From assembly GCA_958295685.1 (NCBI GenBank), contig OY282365.1:1860001-1924000 (forward strand): a stretch of 64,000 nucleotides of DNA, written 5' to 3'. Under the pieces are notes generated by a model. That model was given only the letters and a program-made list of their open reading frames with translations. It had not been told where the DNA came from and did not search any database. Made by a program: the position numbers and the translations under genes. Below are positions 46,301-56,136 of the stretch, in pieces. Origin of the DNA: an uncultured Dehalococcoidia bacterium (GTDB taxonomy: Bacteria > Chloroflexota > Dehalococcoidia > Lucifugimonadales > CATQGZ01). Within the stretch, counting starts at the first letter, position 1. Each line of letters opens with the position of its first letter.

Positions 46301-49300
46301 CTCTGACGCAGGCGACACAGTCTCCTACGCCATCACCGCCGGGAACACCGGCAACAAGTTCGCCATCGGAGCGAGCTCCGGTCAGATAACGTACACGGGG
46401 TCCGGGGAGGACTTCGAGGCGACCACCACCAGCTTCACGCTCACGGTGACCGCCACAGGCGGCGCCGGCAGCCGGGCGCAGTCCGTGACTGCGATGGCAT
46501 CCATCACCGTCACGGACGTCGACGACACACCGCCCAAGGTGACCTCGACGACCTTCAACACCGACGGTAACCAGGGCTACGCGAAAGAGGGTGACACCAT
46601 TACCGTCACCTTCAAGGTCGACGAAGCGCTCAGCGCCAAACCTGCGGCGGCCATTGCGGGCCAGACGGCGACCGTAGACGGCAGCGGCACGAATTGGACG
46701 GCGAGCTATACGGTGGAGGCCGGCGTCAACGCAGTCAACGCCTCGTTCGACCTGGGTGTCATCACCGACGGCGCAGGGAACGCGGTGGACCAGGCCGCAG
46801 TGGACACCAACATCACAATCGACACCACAGCGCCGTCGATCACCGAGGCAACTGCTGTCGCAGCAACCACAGACACTTCACCCACGTATGTATTCCGCTC
46901 AGACGAAGCGGGAACCGTGACCTACACCGGCGCCTGCGGCAACGGCTCGGTGAGCAGTGTGCAGGCGAACACCGATGCGGCGACGACATTCAGTGGACTC
47001 CGCGCCCGCTTATACAATGACTGCGTCGTCATAGTGACCGACGCCGCGGGCAACGCCGGGATGCTTGCCGTCACTTCGTTCGTCGTGCAGATGGAGCAGA
47101 GCGCCACGCCCGCTCAGCCTACAGGCATCTCAGACGATACCGACTCCGGCGGCGATGACCTCATCACCAAGCACACCTCCATAGCTATCACCGGGACCGC
47201 CTCGAACAGCGCGGTGGTCAGGCTCACCGCATCCTCTACCAGAGGCGTCACGGCCTATGCCGTCGCCGCTACGACCACGGCTGATCACGTCAACGGCGCC
47301 TATACCGTCGCCCTGGACCTCTCTGCGGCCGCCACCAGCCAGGGCAGCGCCATTCCCGACAGCGACATAGACGGCGCATGGGTCATCCTCGCCAGACAGA
47401 CGGATACCGGAAAGAGCGAGTCCGCTCCTTCACCACCGCTCACCATCACCATCGACACTCAGGCCCCGACATTCACTCTGTGGGTCGGATACCCCGACAG
47501 CCAGGAGCCCGGCACAGTCAGGAGGGTGACCTCCATCAGCTCAGGCGTAACGGGCATGGCATCCCAAGATGGAGTCCTGTACGTGGTCTACGACGACACT
47601 GACGCCCTGCACGCATTCGACCTGTCCACGGGCACGACGACCAGGGTGGCCTCGTTCGGCACGGCAGAACAGTCACCGGCAGGGCTGGCGTCCCATAACG
47701 GACTTCTGTATATGGTGGGGGCCGACAACGACGCTCTGTACACACTCGACACCACCAACGGCGCAGCGACCCGAATCGGCTCGTTCGGCACGATGGAGCA
47801 GACACCGGCAGGGCTGGCATCCCACAATGGTCTCCTGTACATGGTCGGTGACGGAGACGACGCCCTCTACACGCTCGACACTGCCAATGGCGCAGCGACA
47901 CGGGTCGGATCGCTTGGCACGGAGCAGACGCCGGCAGGGCTGGCGTCTCACAATGGTCTCCTGTACATGGTCGGCTCCGGCAACTCCACCCTGTACACAC
48001 TCGACACCAGAACCGGCGCAGCGACTCGGGTCAATGACAGCGTGGAGCAATTCGGCGTGTCTGAAGAGTCACCGAGCGCGCTCACGTCCCATGATGGCCT
48101 CTTGTACGTGGTCGGCGCTGACAACTCCGTCCTCTACGCCGTTTCAACCGGCGGGGTGATACCGGAGGTCATAGACGGCGCCGTCTATCTGCCAAGAAGC
48201 GCCGTCTTCGTTCGCGTAACCGGCGTCAACGATCCGGGCTCCGCAAGCGCGACGCGAACCGTGTTCGGCGACACCAATACTCAGTCCGGCGAGTCCACAT
48301 TCTTCACGTTCGAGAACTACACCCACGAGGGGGAGGACGGCCCAGGCACAGTTTCTGTTAACGTCACCGACGCGGCTGGCAACAGCGCTACCACGACACA
48401 GAGGATTGTCATCGATACAGCCATGCCCAGGCTGACCATCAGCGGCGTGCCCGGCGTGACCAGCGAGGCATTCACAGCGACCTTCACGTTCGACGAGGTC
48501 GTGGCAGGGTTCAACCTGGACGACATCATGGTCGATAATGGCGCGGCGTCTGCATTCGACTCCACGAACGCTCTAACTTACACCGCCCTCATCACGCCGA
48601 TTGCCGAGGGGACAGTCACGGTAACGGTAGCCGCCAGGGTGGTGACAGACAGGGCAGGCAACGCCGGACCCACCCCGCAGGCGTCCCGAACGACTCACTA
48701 CGATACCATCGCGCCGTCGGTGAGATCGGCTCCCGTCTCCGCAACCGACGGCAATCAGGGCTACGCGAAAGAGGCTGACACGATTACCGTCACCTTCGAT
48801 GTCAGCGAAGCGCTTAGGACGACGCCTACGGCGACCATTGCAGGCAGGATGGCGAATGTCAACGGGAGTGGCACCAGTTGGACAGTGACCTACGTGGTGG
48901 AGGCGGGTGTCAACGCCGCCAACGCCGCCTTCGACCTCGGGGACATCACGGACGCCACAGGCAACGCGTCCGATCCGGCCGCGGTGGACACCAACATCAC
49001 CGTCGACACCACAGCGCCGACGGTGAGCTACGCCGCGCCGACGTCACTCAGGGTAGGAGTTGAGATCAGCGGCATCGTCCCTAGTGACGCCTCTCCGACA
49101 GACAACGACTTCTCCTCGCACGTCTATGCGGTCAAGTCAGGCAGCACACTGCCTCAGGGTCTGTCGCTCGACGGCGCTACCGGTCATGTTACAGGCGCTC
49201 CAACCGCCGCAAGTACTCAGACACAGTCCACGACTATCGTCATCACCGACGCAGCCGGCAATATCCAAGAGGCGGTGATCGACTTCCGCGTGGTCGAGAA

Positions 49301-52300
49301 GGGAATCCAGCCTCTTGCAGGCTTCGCCTACGCCCCATCGATCGTCACCTTCGGTGGAGCGGCGCCGAAGGTTGTCGAGCCGACCGGCGCACAAGGAACC
49401 ATCTCTTACGAAAGCCGGACCACTTCGGTCTGCACGGTAGGCTCCACGGACGGCGCTCTGACCATTCTGTCGAACGGCGCTTGCGCGATTACCGCCACCG
49501 CTGGAGGCACCGACGACTACCTGGAGGCGACAGCGCAGGCGAGCGTAACCGTGAATCCGGAGGGTACGCTGTCGCTCACCCTTGACGTCATCGCGGGCGA
49601 CGGCACGGTCAATGCCACAGAGAAGGCTGCCGGATTTGCCGTCACGGGCCACGCGGGGACGGAAGTGGGCGTGGACGTCACAGTCACGATAGGCGAGGCC
49701 GCGCTGACGGCGGACTCCGACACGGAGGGGGCCTGGGTGGTTCATGTTCCGGCTGACGCGGCTTACCTCGTGGAGCCGAGTGTGGAAGCTCGGGTGACGG
49801 CGACCAAGGCGGGGCTTACCGGCGCGTCGCCGGTCGTCGCCGCCATCACCGTCGACACCACGGCTCCGACTGTGAGCTACGCCACGCCGCCGGCGTTGAG
49901 GGTGGGCGTGACAATCAAGCCGGTCTCCCCGAGTGACACCGCCCCACCGGACGACGGATTCGCCTCGTACACTTACGAGATAGGGCCAGGCAGCACACTG
50001 CCACTGGGACTGTCGCTTGATGATACATTCGGCCGCATCACCGGTGCGCCGACAACGGCGAGTACCCGGACGCACACCACGGCGGTAGTCGTGACTGATA
50101 CCGCGGGCAACGGCCAGGAGGCGTTGATCGTCTTCCCGGTTGTGGCGAAGGGAGTGCAGATACTCACCGGTTTCGCCTACAACCCGTCAAGCATCACGTT
50201 CGGCGCCACACCACCGGAGGTGGTCCCGCCTACCAGAGCGCCGGGCGCTACACTCTCCTACAGGAGCGACACCCCCTCGGTCTGCTCTGTCAGTTCCTTG
50301 ACAGGCACGTTGACCATCATCGGGGTGGGCACGTGCACGATCACGGTTACCGCCGCAGGCACCGACGACCATCTGGAGGCGATGGCACGGACGAGCGTGA
50401 CGGTGAATACGGCAGGAACCCTATCGCTGTCCGTCGACACCATCGCCGGCAACGACGCGGTCAACGCGGGCGAGAAGGCTGCGGGCTTCGCTGTCACTGG
50501 CCGCACCGGGCGGGAGACGGGCGTGAATGTCTCGGTATCCATCAGCACAGCCCTATTGACCACCGTCTCCGACAGCGGCGGCATCTGGTCAGTCAGCGTT
50601 CCACCCAACAGTTCCTACATTGCGGAGCCAAGCGTGAGAGTCCTTGTGACCGCGGCGAAGGCGGGGCTAACCGACGCGGCGCCTGTCACCAGAACCATGG
50701 TCGTCGACGTCACCGCGCCGATGGTGAGCGTGGTCAACCCCGATCAGCCTGTTCCGGCGCGGGCACGCATATTCTCGGCGAAAGATGACGATGCAGGGTA
50801 CACCACCTGGCAATACGGCGTGCAGGTCGAGAACAACTGCGCCACAGAGCCGCCCATAGACGCAGCCATATACACCGAAGGTAGCTCTGTGACCCTTGGC
50901 AGCGAGGCATACAACGCCAAGCACGTCTGCTTCTGGTCAACCGACGCGGCGGGCAACACGAGCAGCGGCGTTTCGGACCGGATCGCTGGCATTGATACCA
51001 CCGCGCCGTGGGTTTCCTACGACGCACCCGTGTCTCTGACCGTGGGAGTGGAGATCGCCCCCATCACTCCGACCCACGTCTCTCCAGCCGACGACGTCGC
51101 ATCATACACTCACGCAGTCGGGACCAGTAGCGCTCTGCCGCAGGGCCTGTCGCTCAACGGCACGACCGGTCGCATTGTCGGCGCTCCGACAAGTGCGAGC
51201 GCTGCGGCACAGACCACGATAATCGTCGTCACCGACACCGCGGGGAACCGCCGGGACGTGAGTATCGACTTCCCAGAGGTGGCAAAGGGGACCCAGACTA
51301 TCACCGGCTTCGCCTACGACTCGAGCGCCACGTCTGGCGGTGCTCCGCCATCGCTCATCGCGCCGACCGGCACACGAGGCCCTCTCTCCTACAGGAGCCT
51401 TACTCCACTGGTCTGCACCGTTCACGCCTCGACTGGCGCACTCACCATCGTCAGTGACGGGACCTGCACTATCACGGTGACCGCCGAGGCCACCGATGAC
51501 TACGAAGCGTCGACAGCTTTGCAAGCGAGTGTTAGGGTGAGCCCGGCGCCTTCTCCTCCACCACCTGTGCCGCCTCCATTCATCCTACCACCTCCCACAC
51601 CCACCCCATCCCCCAACAGGGCACCCGAGGTGACGGGCACGATTGCACACCAGACGCTGACGGTGGGCGGCGACCCCGCGACGGTGAACGTGTCGAGCTC
51701 ATTCATCGACCATGACGGTGACAGGCTGATCTACGTGGCGGAATCTAACGACGATGCCGTGGCGAGGGTGAGCGTATCAGGGAGCGTCGTGTCGATCAGA
51801 CCTGCGACGGCGGGCCTAGCCACCGTCACAGTGACGGCCCGTGACCCTGGCGGCCTGACCGCAGCACAGGCATTCTCTGTGACCGTCACAGAGACCAACC
51901 GAGTGCCGGAGGCGGCGGGCACGATTGCGCCCCTGACGCTGACGGCAGGCGGCGACCCCGCAACGCTGGACGTGTCGAGCTACTTCAGGGACCCTGATGG
52001 CCACGGGCTGACGTACACGGCTGCGTCGGACGATGACGCGGCGGCGGTTAGCGTGTCGGGGAGCGTCGTGTCGATCAGGCCTGCGGCGGCGGGCCTAGCC
52101 ACCGTCACAGTGACGGCCCGTGACCCTGGCGGCCTGACCGCAACACAGGCATTCTCCGTGATCGTCACAGACGCCAACCGTGCGCCGGAGGCGGCGGGCA
52201 CGATTGCGAACCGGGCGCTGACGGCAGGCGGCGACCCCGCAACGCTGGACATGTCGAGCTACTTCAGGGATCCTGACGGTGACAGGCTGACCTACACGGC

Positions 52301-54140
52301 TGCGTCGGACGACGACGCGGCGGCGGTGAGCGTATCAGGGAGCGTCGTGTCGATCAGGCCGGCGTCGGCAGGCCGAGCCACCGTCACGGTGACGGCCCGT
52401 GACCCTGGCGGCCTGACCGCAACACAGGCATTCTCCGTGACCGTCACAGACGCCAACCGTGCGCCGGAGGCGGCGGGCACGATTGCGAACCGGGCGCTGA
52501 CGGCAGGCGGCGACCCCGCAACGCTGGACGTGTCGAACTCATTCATCGACCCTGACGGCCACGGGCTGACCTACACGGTTGCGTCGGACGACGACGCGGC
52601 GGCGGTGAGCGTATCAGGGAGCGTCGTGTCGATCAGGCCGTCGTCGGCAGGCCGAGCCACCGTCACTGTGACGGCCCGTGACCCCGGCGGCCTGACCGCA
52701 ACACAGGCATTCTCCGTGACCGTCACAGACGCCAACCGTGCGCCGGAGGCGGCGGGCACGATTGCGAACCGGGCGCTGACGGCAGGCGGCGGCCCTGCAA
52801 CGCTGGACGTGTCGAACTCATTCATCGACCCTGACGGCCACAGGCTGACCTACACGGCTGCGTCGGACGACGACGCGGCGGCGGTGAGCGTATCAGGGAG
52901 CGTCGTGTCGATCAGGCCGGCGTCGGCAGGCCGAGCCACCGTCACTGTGACGGCCCGTGACCCCGGCGGCCTGACCGCAGCACAGGCATTCTCCGTGATC
53001 GTCAACGACGGGCTCGCACAACCCTCCGCACCTCCCACACCCACACCTCCACCATCCAGCCGCGCTACGGCGGCGGCGGCTACGATCGATGATCAGTCGC
53101 CAGGGACAGGCAACCGCGCCGCGGCAGTGGTGTTCGCGTCGTCGAATATGGCAGTGGCAGAGGTGGATGGGCACGTGGATAGCAGCGGCGCGGTGACTGT
53201 GTCGATCATGCCCAAGTCGAGTGGGACCTCGACAATCACCGTGACCGCATCCGTGAGCGACGGAGCCGTGACCACGAGCGTAGAGGTGGACGCTGGCGAG
53301 GGCATCCCTCTCGGTACACGGATCACCCTGCCAGACAGCCTCTCCCGCAGCGGGGGAGTGGTCACGGCATCTTTTCACGTCTCCAGTCTCGACGTGGAGC
53401 CGCCTTCTGGCTTCAGGGTGATTGGCAACCCGACGGCCGTGGACATCACTCTGTCCGTGATACCGTCGGAGCCGGTGACGGTGTGCCTGCCGGTGGACCC
53501 TGAAGCCGGCGGCAGGGCCCCGGCGCTGCTCCACTACGACGAAGATGCGGAGGCATGGGAGGAGGTGACACGGAGGTCCAGGGTCGAGACGCTCGTCGAC
53601 GGAACGCGGTTGGTGTGCGCCGACACGATGGACTTCTCGTCTTTCGCTTCGGCATACGAGTTGAGGAGGGACGCGGCGTTGACCTCGCTGGTGGTGGCCG
53701 GCCTGCGTCTGAGACCGAGCTTCGATCCCAACGTGACGAATTACGAGGCGGCGGCGGCCAGCGTGTCGAGAGAAGTGACGATCAGCGCGGCGGCCAGAGA
53801 CAGCGAATGGGCTGGAGTGGCGATCTCGCCTGCCGACTCGGTCATGTCGATGCGAGGCCATCAGGTGCCTCTACAAGTGGGCAGGAACGTCGTCAGGGTG
53901 ACGGTGACCGCCGAGGACATCTCGGTGACCAGCTCCTACGTAGTAGTCGTGACCCGGATGCACAGCCTGCCGCCGGCCCGTGAAGCCACGCCGATTCTCG
54001 GTCCGACTGCGACGCCGGCGCCGGCGCAGTCGGAAGAGACGGGCCGCACGTTTTCGGTGAGGAGCCTGATCGTCGCGCTGTCGCTGGGAATCGTGCTGCT
54101 AGTCATCGTCAGCGCAAACGTCCTGAGAGTGCGTCGATAG
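43398..54140 (+). CDS. Giant multidomain surface protein (3580 aa) with C-terminal membrane anchor
   Basis: A signal segment (about 18-42, LVASIVLLASPAASA) is followed by an Ig-like domain, beta-propeller-type blades (LASHGGLLYMVGSGNSALYTID, about 190-400), two Calx-beta domains (about 590-815, ending in DDDT motifs), a cadherin-like domain (about 935-1040), a second copy of the Ig+propeller block (about 1235-1770), MBG/Big-like modules (about 1970-2710), a Pro linker, five near-identical 93-aa cadherin/Ig repeats (about 2741-3205), a second Pro linker, a PF12733-type beta-sandwich (about 3425-3520), and a TM (SLIVALSLGIVLLVIVSANV) with tail LRVRR. Likely a cell-anchored adhesin or contact protein. 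The TTG start at 43398 has no well-spaced RBS; ATG 43473 is the alternative. Confidence 0.92.
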   Translation: MARPLPRRLDASSGKPYPGFVVLSAMLVASIVLLASPAASATVTAQSEQSATPARPTGIADDTDSGDDDLITKHTSVDITGAAASGATVRLTASATRDSTVYTATTTVRDISGGSYTATLDLSTSTTGEGASIPHSGIDGSWSITARQTETGKSESGPSQPLNIIIDTLDPTFALWVGYPDSQDSGNASREGAVSSSVTGLASHNGILYVVDDSAKSLKTLDLDTDTTESVGSFRTVEQAPTGLASHDGVLYMIGGDHDALYTLDIATGAATRVGSFGATENTPTGLASHGGLLYMVGSGNSALYTIDPTTGAATRVGSLGTEQTPTGLASHGGLLYMVGSGNSALYTIDPTTGAATRVNSNAEQFNVSEGAPSGLTSHDGKLYMAGANNSALYAVSTGGVIPKPINGAIYLKSAVFVRVTGVNDPGQASATRTIFGDTNTRSGEASFFTFENYSHEGDDGAGVVSVTVTDAAGNSASSTQNIVIDTSRPTLAIDDVPAVTNGAFTATFTFGESVTGFDLDDIALENGTASDFNAANAPNYTALITPLAEGEVRITVAAREFTDRAGNTGPRRQVSRTTRYDPSHTPTAVTVSFAQATYQASEDVMGGTLSVSVILSQTPGRRVVAPIAVQTDSTATGGSDYTLPNPSSVTFAAAAADGGLSQAYVVTLVDDSASESDETLVLGFGNLPSGVTAGTQATTTIEIVDDDTATLSFSIDPTTVSESANSTTTVTAALTGATLLEGLTLPLTFTGSATRGTDYTVSSASITIAAGESSGTAQLTVTDDRIDENDETATVGTSHADYSSAQTATLTIQDDDTRGIVVSPASDRNVPEGGTYEYMVRLGSQPTGRVTVTAASNNTDVTLTSAGDATQGSSVQLTFMTTNWDANQTVTMTAAVDADGDNESMTVSHTAAGSDYQGLARLDEAFTVNDNNVAPKFSETGYTFTLAENENGATTSITVGTPISATDSDAGDTVSYAITAGNTGNKFAIGASSGQITYTGSGEDFEATTTSFTLTVTATGGAGSRAQSVTAMASITVTDVDDTPPKVTSTTFNTDGNQGYAKEGDTITVTFKVDEALSAKPAAAIAGQTATVDGSGTNWTASYTVEAGVNAVNASFDLGVITDGAGNAVDQAAVDTNITIDTTAPSITEATAVAATTDTSPTYVFRSDEAGTVTYTGACGNGSVSSVQANTDAATTFSGLRARLYNDCVVIVTDAAGNAGMLAVTSFVVQMEQSATPAQPTGISDDTDSGGDDLITKHTSIAITGTASNSAVVRLTASSTRGVTAYAVAATTTADHVNGAYTVALDLSAAATSQGSAIPDSDIDGAWVILARQTDTGKSESAPSPPLTITIDTQAPTFTLWVGYPDSQEPGTVRRVTSISSGVTGMASQDGVLYVVYDDTDALHAFDLSTGTTTRVASFGTAEQSPAGLASHNGLLYMVGADNDALYTLDTTNGAATRIGSFGTMEQTPAGLASHNGLLYMVGDGDDALYTLDTANGAATRVGSLGTEQTPAGLASHNGLLYMVGSGNSTLYTLDTRTGAATRVNDSVEQFGVSEESPSALTSHDGLLYVVGADNSVLYAVSTGGVIPEVIDGAVYLPRSAVFVRVTGVNDPGSASATRTVFGDTNTQSGESTFFTFENYTHEGEDGPGTVSVNVTDAAGNSATTTQRIVIDTAMPRLTISGVPGVTSEAFTATFTFDEVVAGFNLDDIMVDNGAASAFDSTNALTYTALITPIAEGTVTVTVAARVVTDRAGNAGPTPQASRTTHYDTIAPSVRSAPVSATDGNQGYAKEADTITVTFDVSEALRTTPTATIAGRMANVNGSGTSWTVTYVVEAGVNAANAAFDLGDITDATGNASDPAAVDTNITVDTTAPTVSYAAPTSLRVGVEISGIVPSDASPTDNDFSSHVYAVKSGSTLPQGLSLDGATGHVTGAPTAASTQTQSTTIVITDAAGNIQEAVIDFRVVEKGIQPLAGFAYAPSIVTFGGAAPKVVEPTGAQGTISYESRTTSVCTVGSTDGALTILSNGACAITATAGGTDDYLEATAQASVTVNPEGTLSLTLDVIAGDGTVNATEKAAGFAVTGHAGTEVGVDVTVTIGEAALTADSDTEGAWVVHVPADAAYLVEPSVEARVTATKAGLTGASPVVAAITVDTTAPTVSYATPPALRVGVTIKPVSPSDTAPPDDGFASYTYEIGPGSTLPLGLSLDDTFGRITGAPTTASTRTHTTAVVVTDTAGNGQEALIVFPVVAKGVQILTGFAYNPSSITFGATPPEVVPPTRAPGATLSYRSDTPSVCSVSSLTGTLTIIGVGTCTITVTAAGTDDHLEAMARTSVTVNTAGTLSLSVDTIAGNDAVNAGEKAAGFAVTGRTGRETGVNVSVSISTALLTTVSDSGGIWSVSVPPNSSYIAEPSVRVLVTAAKAGLTDAAPVTRTMVVDVTAPMVSVVNPDQPVPARARIFSAKDDDAGYTTWQYGVQVENNCATEPPIDAAIYTEGSSVTLGSEAYNAKHVCFWSTDAAGNTSSGVSDRIAGIDTTAPWVSYDAPVSLTVGVEIAPITPTHVSPADDVASYTHAVGTSSALPQGLSLNGTTGRIVGAPTSASAAAQTTIIVVTDTAGNRRDVSIDFPEVAKGTQTITGFAYDSSATSGGAPPSLIAPTGTRGPLSYRSLTPLVCTVHASTGALTIVSDGTCTITVTAEATDDYEASTALQASVRVSPAPSPPPPVPPPFILPPPTPTPSPNRAPEVTGTIAHQTLTVGGDPATVNVSSSFIDHDGDRLIYVAESNDDAVARVSVSGSVVSIRPATAGLATVTVTARDPGGLTAAQAFSVTVTETNRVPEAAGTIAPLTLTAGGDPATLDVSSYFRDPDGHGLTYTAASDDDAAAVSVSGSVVSIRPAAAGLATVTVTARDPGGLTATQAFSVIVTDANRAPEAAGTIANRALTAGGDPATLDMSSYFRDPDGDRLTYTAASDDDAAAVSVSGSVVSIRPASAGRATVTVTARDPGGLTATQAFSVTVTDANRAPEAAGTIANRALTAGGDPATLDVSNSFIDPDGHGLTYTVASDDDAAAVSVSGSVVSIRPSSAGRATVTVTARDPGGLTATQAFSVTVTDANRAPEAAGTIANRALTAGGGPATLDVSNSFIDPDGHRLTYTAASDDDAAAVSVSGSVVSIRPASAGRATVTVTARDPGGLTAAQAFSVIVNDGLAQPSAPPTPTPPPSSRATAAAATIDDQSPGTGNRAAAVVFASSNMAVAEVDGHVDSSGAVTVSIMPKSSGTSTITVTASVSDGAVTTSVEVDAGEGIPLGTRITLPDSLSRSGGVVTASFHVSSLDVEPPSGFRVIGNPTAVDITLSVIPSEPVTVCLPVDPEAGGRAPALLHYDEDAEAWEEVTRRSRVETLVDGTRLVCADTMDFSSFASAYELRRDAALTSLVVAGLRLRPSFDPNVTNYEAAAASVSREVTISAAARDSEWAGVAISPADSVMSMRGHQVPLQVGRNVVRVTVTAEDISVTSSYVVVVTRMHSLPPAREATPILGPTATPAPAQSEETGRTFSVRSLIVALSLGIVLLVIVSANVLRVRR
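51615..53012 (+). repeat. Five tandem about 279-bp repeats within the giant protein
   Basis: Units start at 51615, 51897, 52176, 52455 and 52734. The last three are almost identical in DNA, including synonymous sites (AACCGTGCGCCGGAGGCGGC at each junction), while the first is diverged. This indicates recent expansion or gene conversion. Confidence 0.95.
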
Positions 54141-54848
54141 AGGCGCGGAGACCTTCAAGGCCGGGCGCTCCGCCGGGGCGAATGCCCGATTTCTCAGAGC
54201 CTCGATCAGGTCGGCCTCGCTACGCACGTCCCCGTCGAAGACCGTCACGCAGCGGCCGAGGCCGTGCAGCGAGTGAGCATCACTTCCTCCGGTTCCTCGC
54301 AACCCGAGCTCGCGGGCCACGGCAGCCGCAAATTCGTTTTCTTCCGGCGTGTTGCCGCCGTTCGCGGTCTCCATCTCGTCGACGGCCCCGAAGACCGAGT
54401 GTTCCGAGGCGCGGCGAGGAGACTCCGGCCTCGCGCACGGATCGGGGTAGAGGAGGTTCGCTATGTTCGGCCTCGGGTTGAACAGGTTCCTGAACGGATG
54501 GGCGGAGACCATCACCCCGCCCGCTCTGTCCACGGCCTTCCTGACGCCCGCGGCGCTGTGCATACCGTTCACGTAAGACTGCATGCCGTAGACGAGCACG
54601 TGCCCCGCGTCCGTGGCTGCTTCGATGCCGCCGATCACCGTAAGCTCCGATGGGAAGGTCCTTTCGATCTCCCGCCGGTCCCAGCCACCGCCGTGTTCCG
54701 TCAGACAGACGCCGTCAAGCCCGATCTCGATGGCCCGCTCTGCCAGCTGCTCGGGGGTCAGGTTGCTGTCGCTGCTGCCTCTGCTCGTATGCACGTGGAG
54801 GTCGAATACGGTCACCAGGGGCGCCTTCCCTTCATACCTATTCGGCAA
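54099..54848 (-). CDS. PHP-domain metal-dependent phosphoesterase
   Basis: 249 aa. PHP motifs: FDLHVHTSRGSSDS, GVCLTEHGG, VIGGIEAATDAGHVLVYG, VSAHPFRN and GGSDAHSLHGLGRC, giving the usual His/Asp/Glu metal cluster. Substrate unknown (phosphoesters, tRNA-like or oligonucleotide). Its 3' end overlaps the convergent giant gene by 42 bp and its start overlaps the 4-TM gene by 11 bp. Last gene of the rsmA-ispE set. Confidence 0.9.
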   Translation of the reverse strand: MPNRYEGKAPLVTVFDLHVHTSRGSSDSNLTPEQLAERAIEIGLDGVCLTEHGGGWDRREIERTFPSELTVIGGIEAATDAGHVLVYGMQSYVNGMHSAAGVRKAVDRAGGVMVSAHPFRNLFNPRPNIANLLYPDPCARPESPRRASEHSVFGAVDEMETANGGNTPEENEFAAAVARELGLRGTGGSDAHSLHGLGRCVTVFDGDVRSEADLIEALRNRAFAPAERPALKVSAPLSTHSQDVCADDD

Positions 54849-55278
54849 AGTGAGGCAGCATCCATCCGAATATGCCTGCGAACGCCACCGCTATGGCGGC
54901 TACGCCTACGGCGACCGGTCTCAGCAGGAACGCGAATGGGGCGGCGATGACGGCGGCGGCGAGTATTGCGGCAGTGGTGAAGACCAGATTCGGGCTTCCG
55001 AGACCGCCTCCGGGCGCCTGCTCGACGCTCACGAGGTACAGCACTCCCATGACCGCGCCGACGATGCCCCAGACCGGATAGGCAAGGGCCATGATCCAGA
55101 GCATCAGAACGTGAGCGGGAAATCGGTTCAGGACGGGCTCGAAGGCCGGGCGCGGGTTCTTGACGAGAGAGAACAGCATGAACGCTCCGGCACAGATGAA
55201 GAGCGAGGCCATGAGGAGTCCGCCTGCGGTCCCGGCCAGCAACGCGCTCAACTTCCGAGGGGTCCCGAGGGTCTCCAC
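54838..55278 (-). CDS. Four-TM membrane protein
   Basis: 146 aa from GTG 55278 (overlapping the ispE stop by 31 bp), or 124 aa from ATG 55212. Four hydrophobic segments: LLMASLFICAGAFMLFSLV, VLMLWIMALAYPVWGIVGAV, FTTAAILAAAVIAAPFAFLL and VGVAAIAVAFAGIFGWML. No known family. Position suggests co-expression with ispE and the PHP gene; function unknown. Confidence 0.7.
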   Translation of the reverse strand: METLGTPRKLSALLAGTAGGLLMASLFICAGAFMLFSLVKNPRPAFEPVLNRFPAHVLMLWIMALAYPVWGIVGAVMGVLYLVSVEQAPGGGLGSPNLVFTTAAILAAAVIAAPFAFLLRPVAVGVAAIAVAFAGIFGWMLPHFAE

Positions 55279-56117
55279 ACGGGCACAAGCCGGGCGTCCC
55301 ACCCGTGCCGATGCCGCAGGAGCAGACTGAGCGCGGTACCCGTCTCCTTCCTGTCGACGGGGGCGAAGATGGAGGGCCCGCTGCCTGCCAGGTGTATCTC
55401 CCTGGCTCCGAGCGACGTCATCGTCTCCCAGCAGGTCTCGAGGCCGGGATAGAGGTCGAAGGCCACTGCATCGAAGGCGTTGAACAGAAGCTCCGGGGGA
55501 ACGTCGCCTCCTCCGCGGATTCGCGCTTCGAGCTTCCGGGAGAGCGACCCGCGCGTCATGTTGGCCGTGCCGATGGCCTCGTACGCGGCGGCGGTCTTCC
55601 TGGGAACCTGGATGTCGGGGGTGACGATCACGAACCAGCCCAGGTTTGCCGGAGGGAGGGGGCGGACTCGCTGTCCCCTGTCGTACAGCATGGCGGTTCC
55701 GCCGCGCAGGAAGAATGGGACGTCCGATCCGAGCGCGGCGGCGCTCTTGGAGAGGCCGTCCATGCCGAGCCCGAGGCCCCATATCCGGTCGAGGGTCAGC
55801 AGTACGGCAGCGGCGTCGCTGCTGCCTCCGCCAAGACCGGCCGAGACGGGGATGCCCTTCCGAAGCCGTATTCGGACGGCTCTGTCGGGCGCGTGCCGCT
55901 CAATGAGGGCGGCGGCGGCCCTCCATGCCAGGTTGTCCTCGGACCGGAGGTCCGGCAGGGCACACTCGATGCTCAGGGCATCGGCCGGCTCGAAGGTCAG
56001 GGTGTCGTGCATGGCCACGGTCTGAGCGACCGACACGATGTCGTGGTACCCGTCTCCGCGGCGGCGAACGACTTCCAGGGTCAGGTTGAGCTTGGCGTAG
56101 GCGCGGACTGTTTCCAT
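55248..56117 (-). CDS. ispE: 4-diphosphocytidyl-2-C-methyl-D-erythritol kinase
   Basis: 289 aa from ATG 56117. GHMP kinase: AYAKLNLTLEV at the N-terminus, ATP loop PVSAGLGGGSSDAAA, C-terminal LAGSGPSIFAPV. Phosphorylates CDP-ME in the MEP isoprenoid pathway. Starts 19 bp after the rsmA stop, the classical ksgA-ispE pairing. Confidence 0.96.
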   Translation of the reverse strand: METVRAYAKLNLTLEVVRRRGDGYHDIVSVAQTVAMHDTLTFEPADALSIECALPDLRSEDNLAWRAAAALIERHAPDRAVRIRLRKGIPVSAGLGGGSSDAAAVLLTLDRIWGLGLGMDGLSKSAAALGSDVPFFLRGGTAMLYDRGQRVRPLPPANLGWFVIVTPDIQVPRKTAAAYEAIGTANMTRGSLSRKLEARIRGGGDVPPELLFNAFDAVAFDLYPGLETCWETMTSLGAREIHLAGSGPSIFAPVDRKETGTALSLLLRHRHGWDARLVPVWRPSGPLGS

Positions 56118-56136
56118 GCGGATGGCGATAGGGTGT

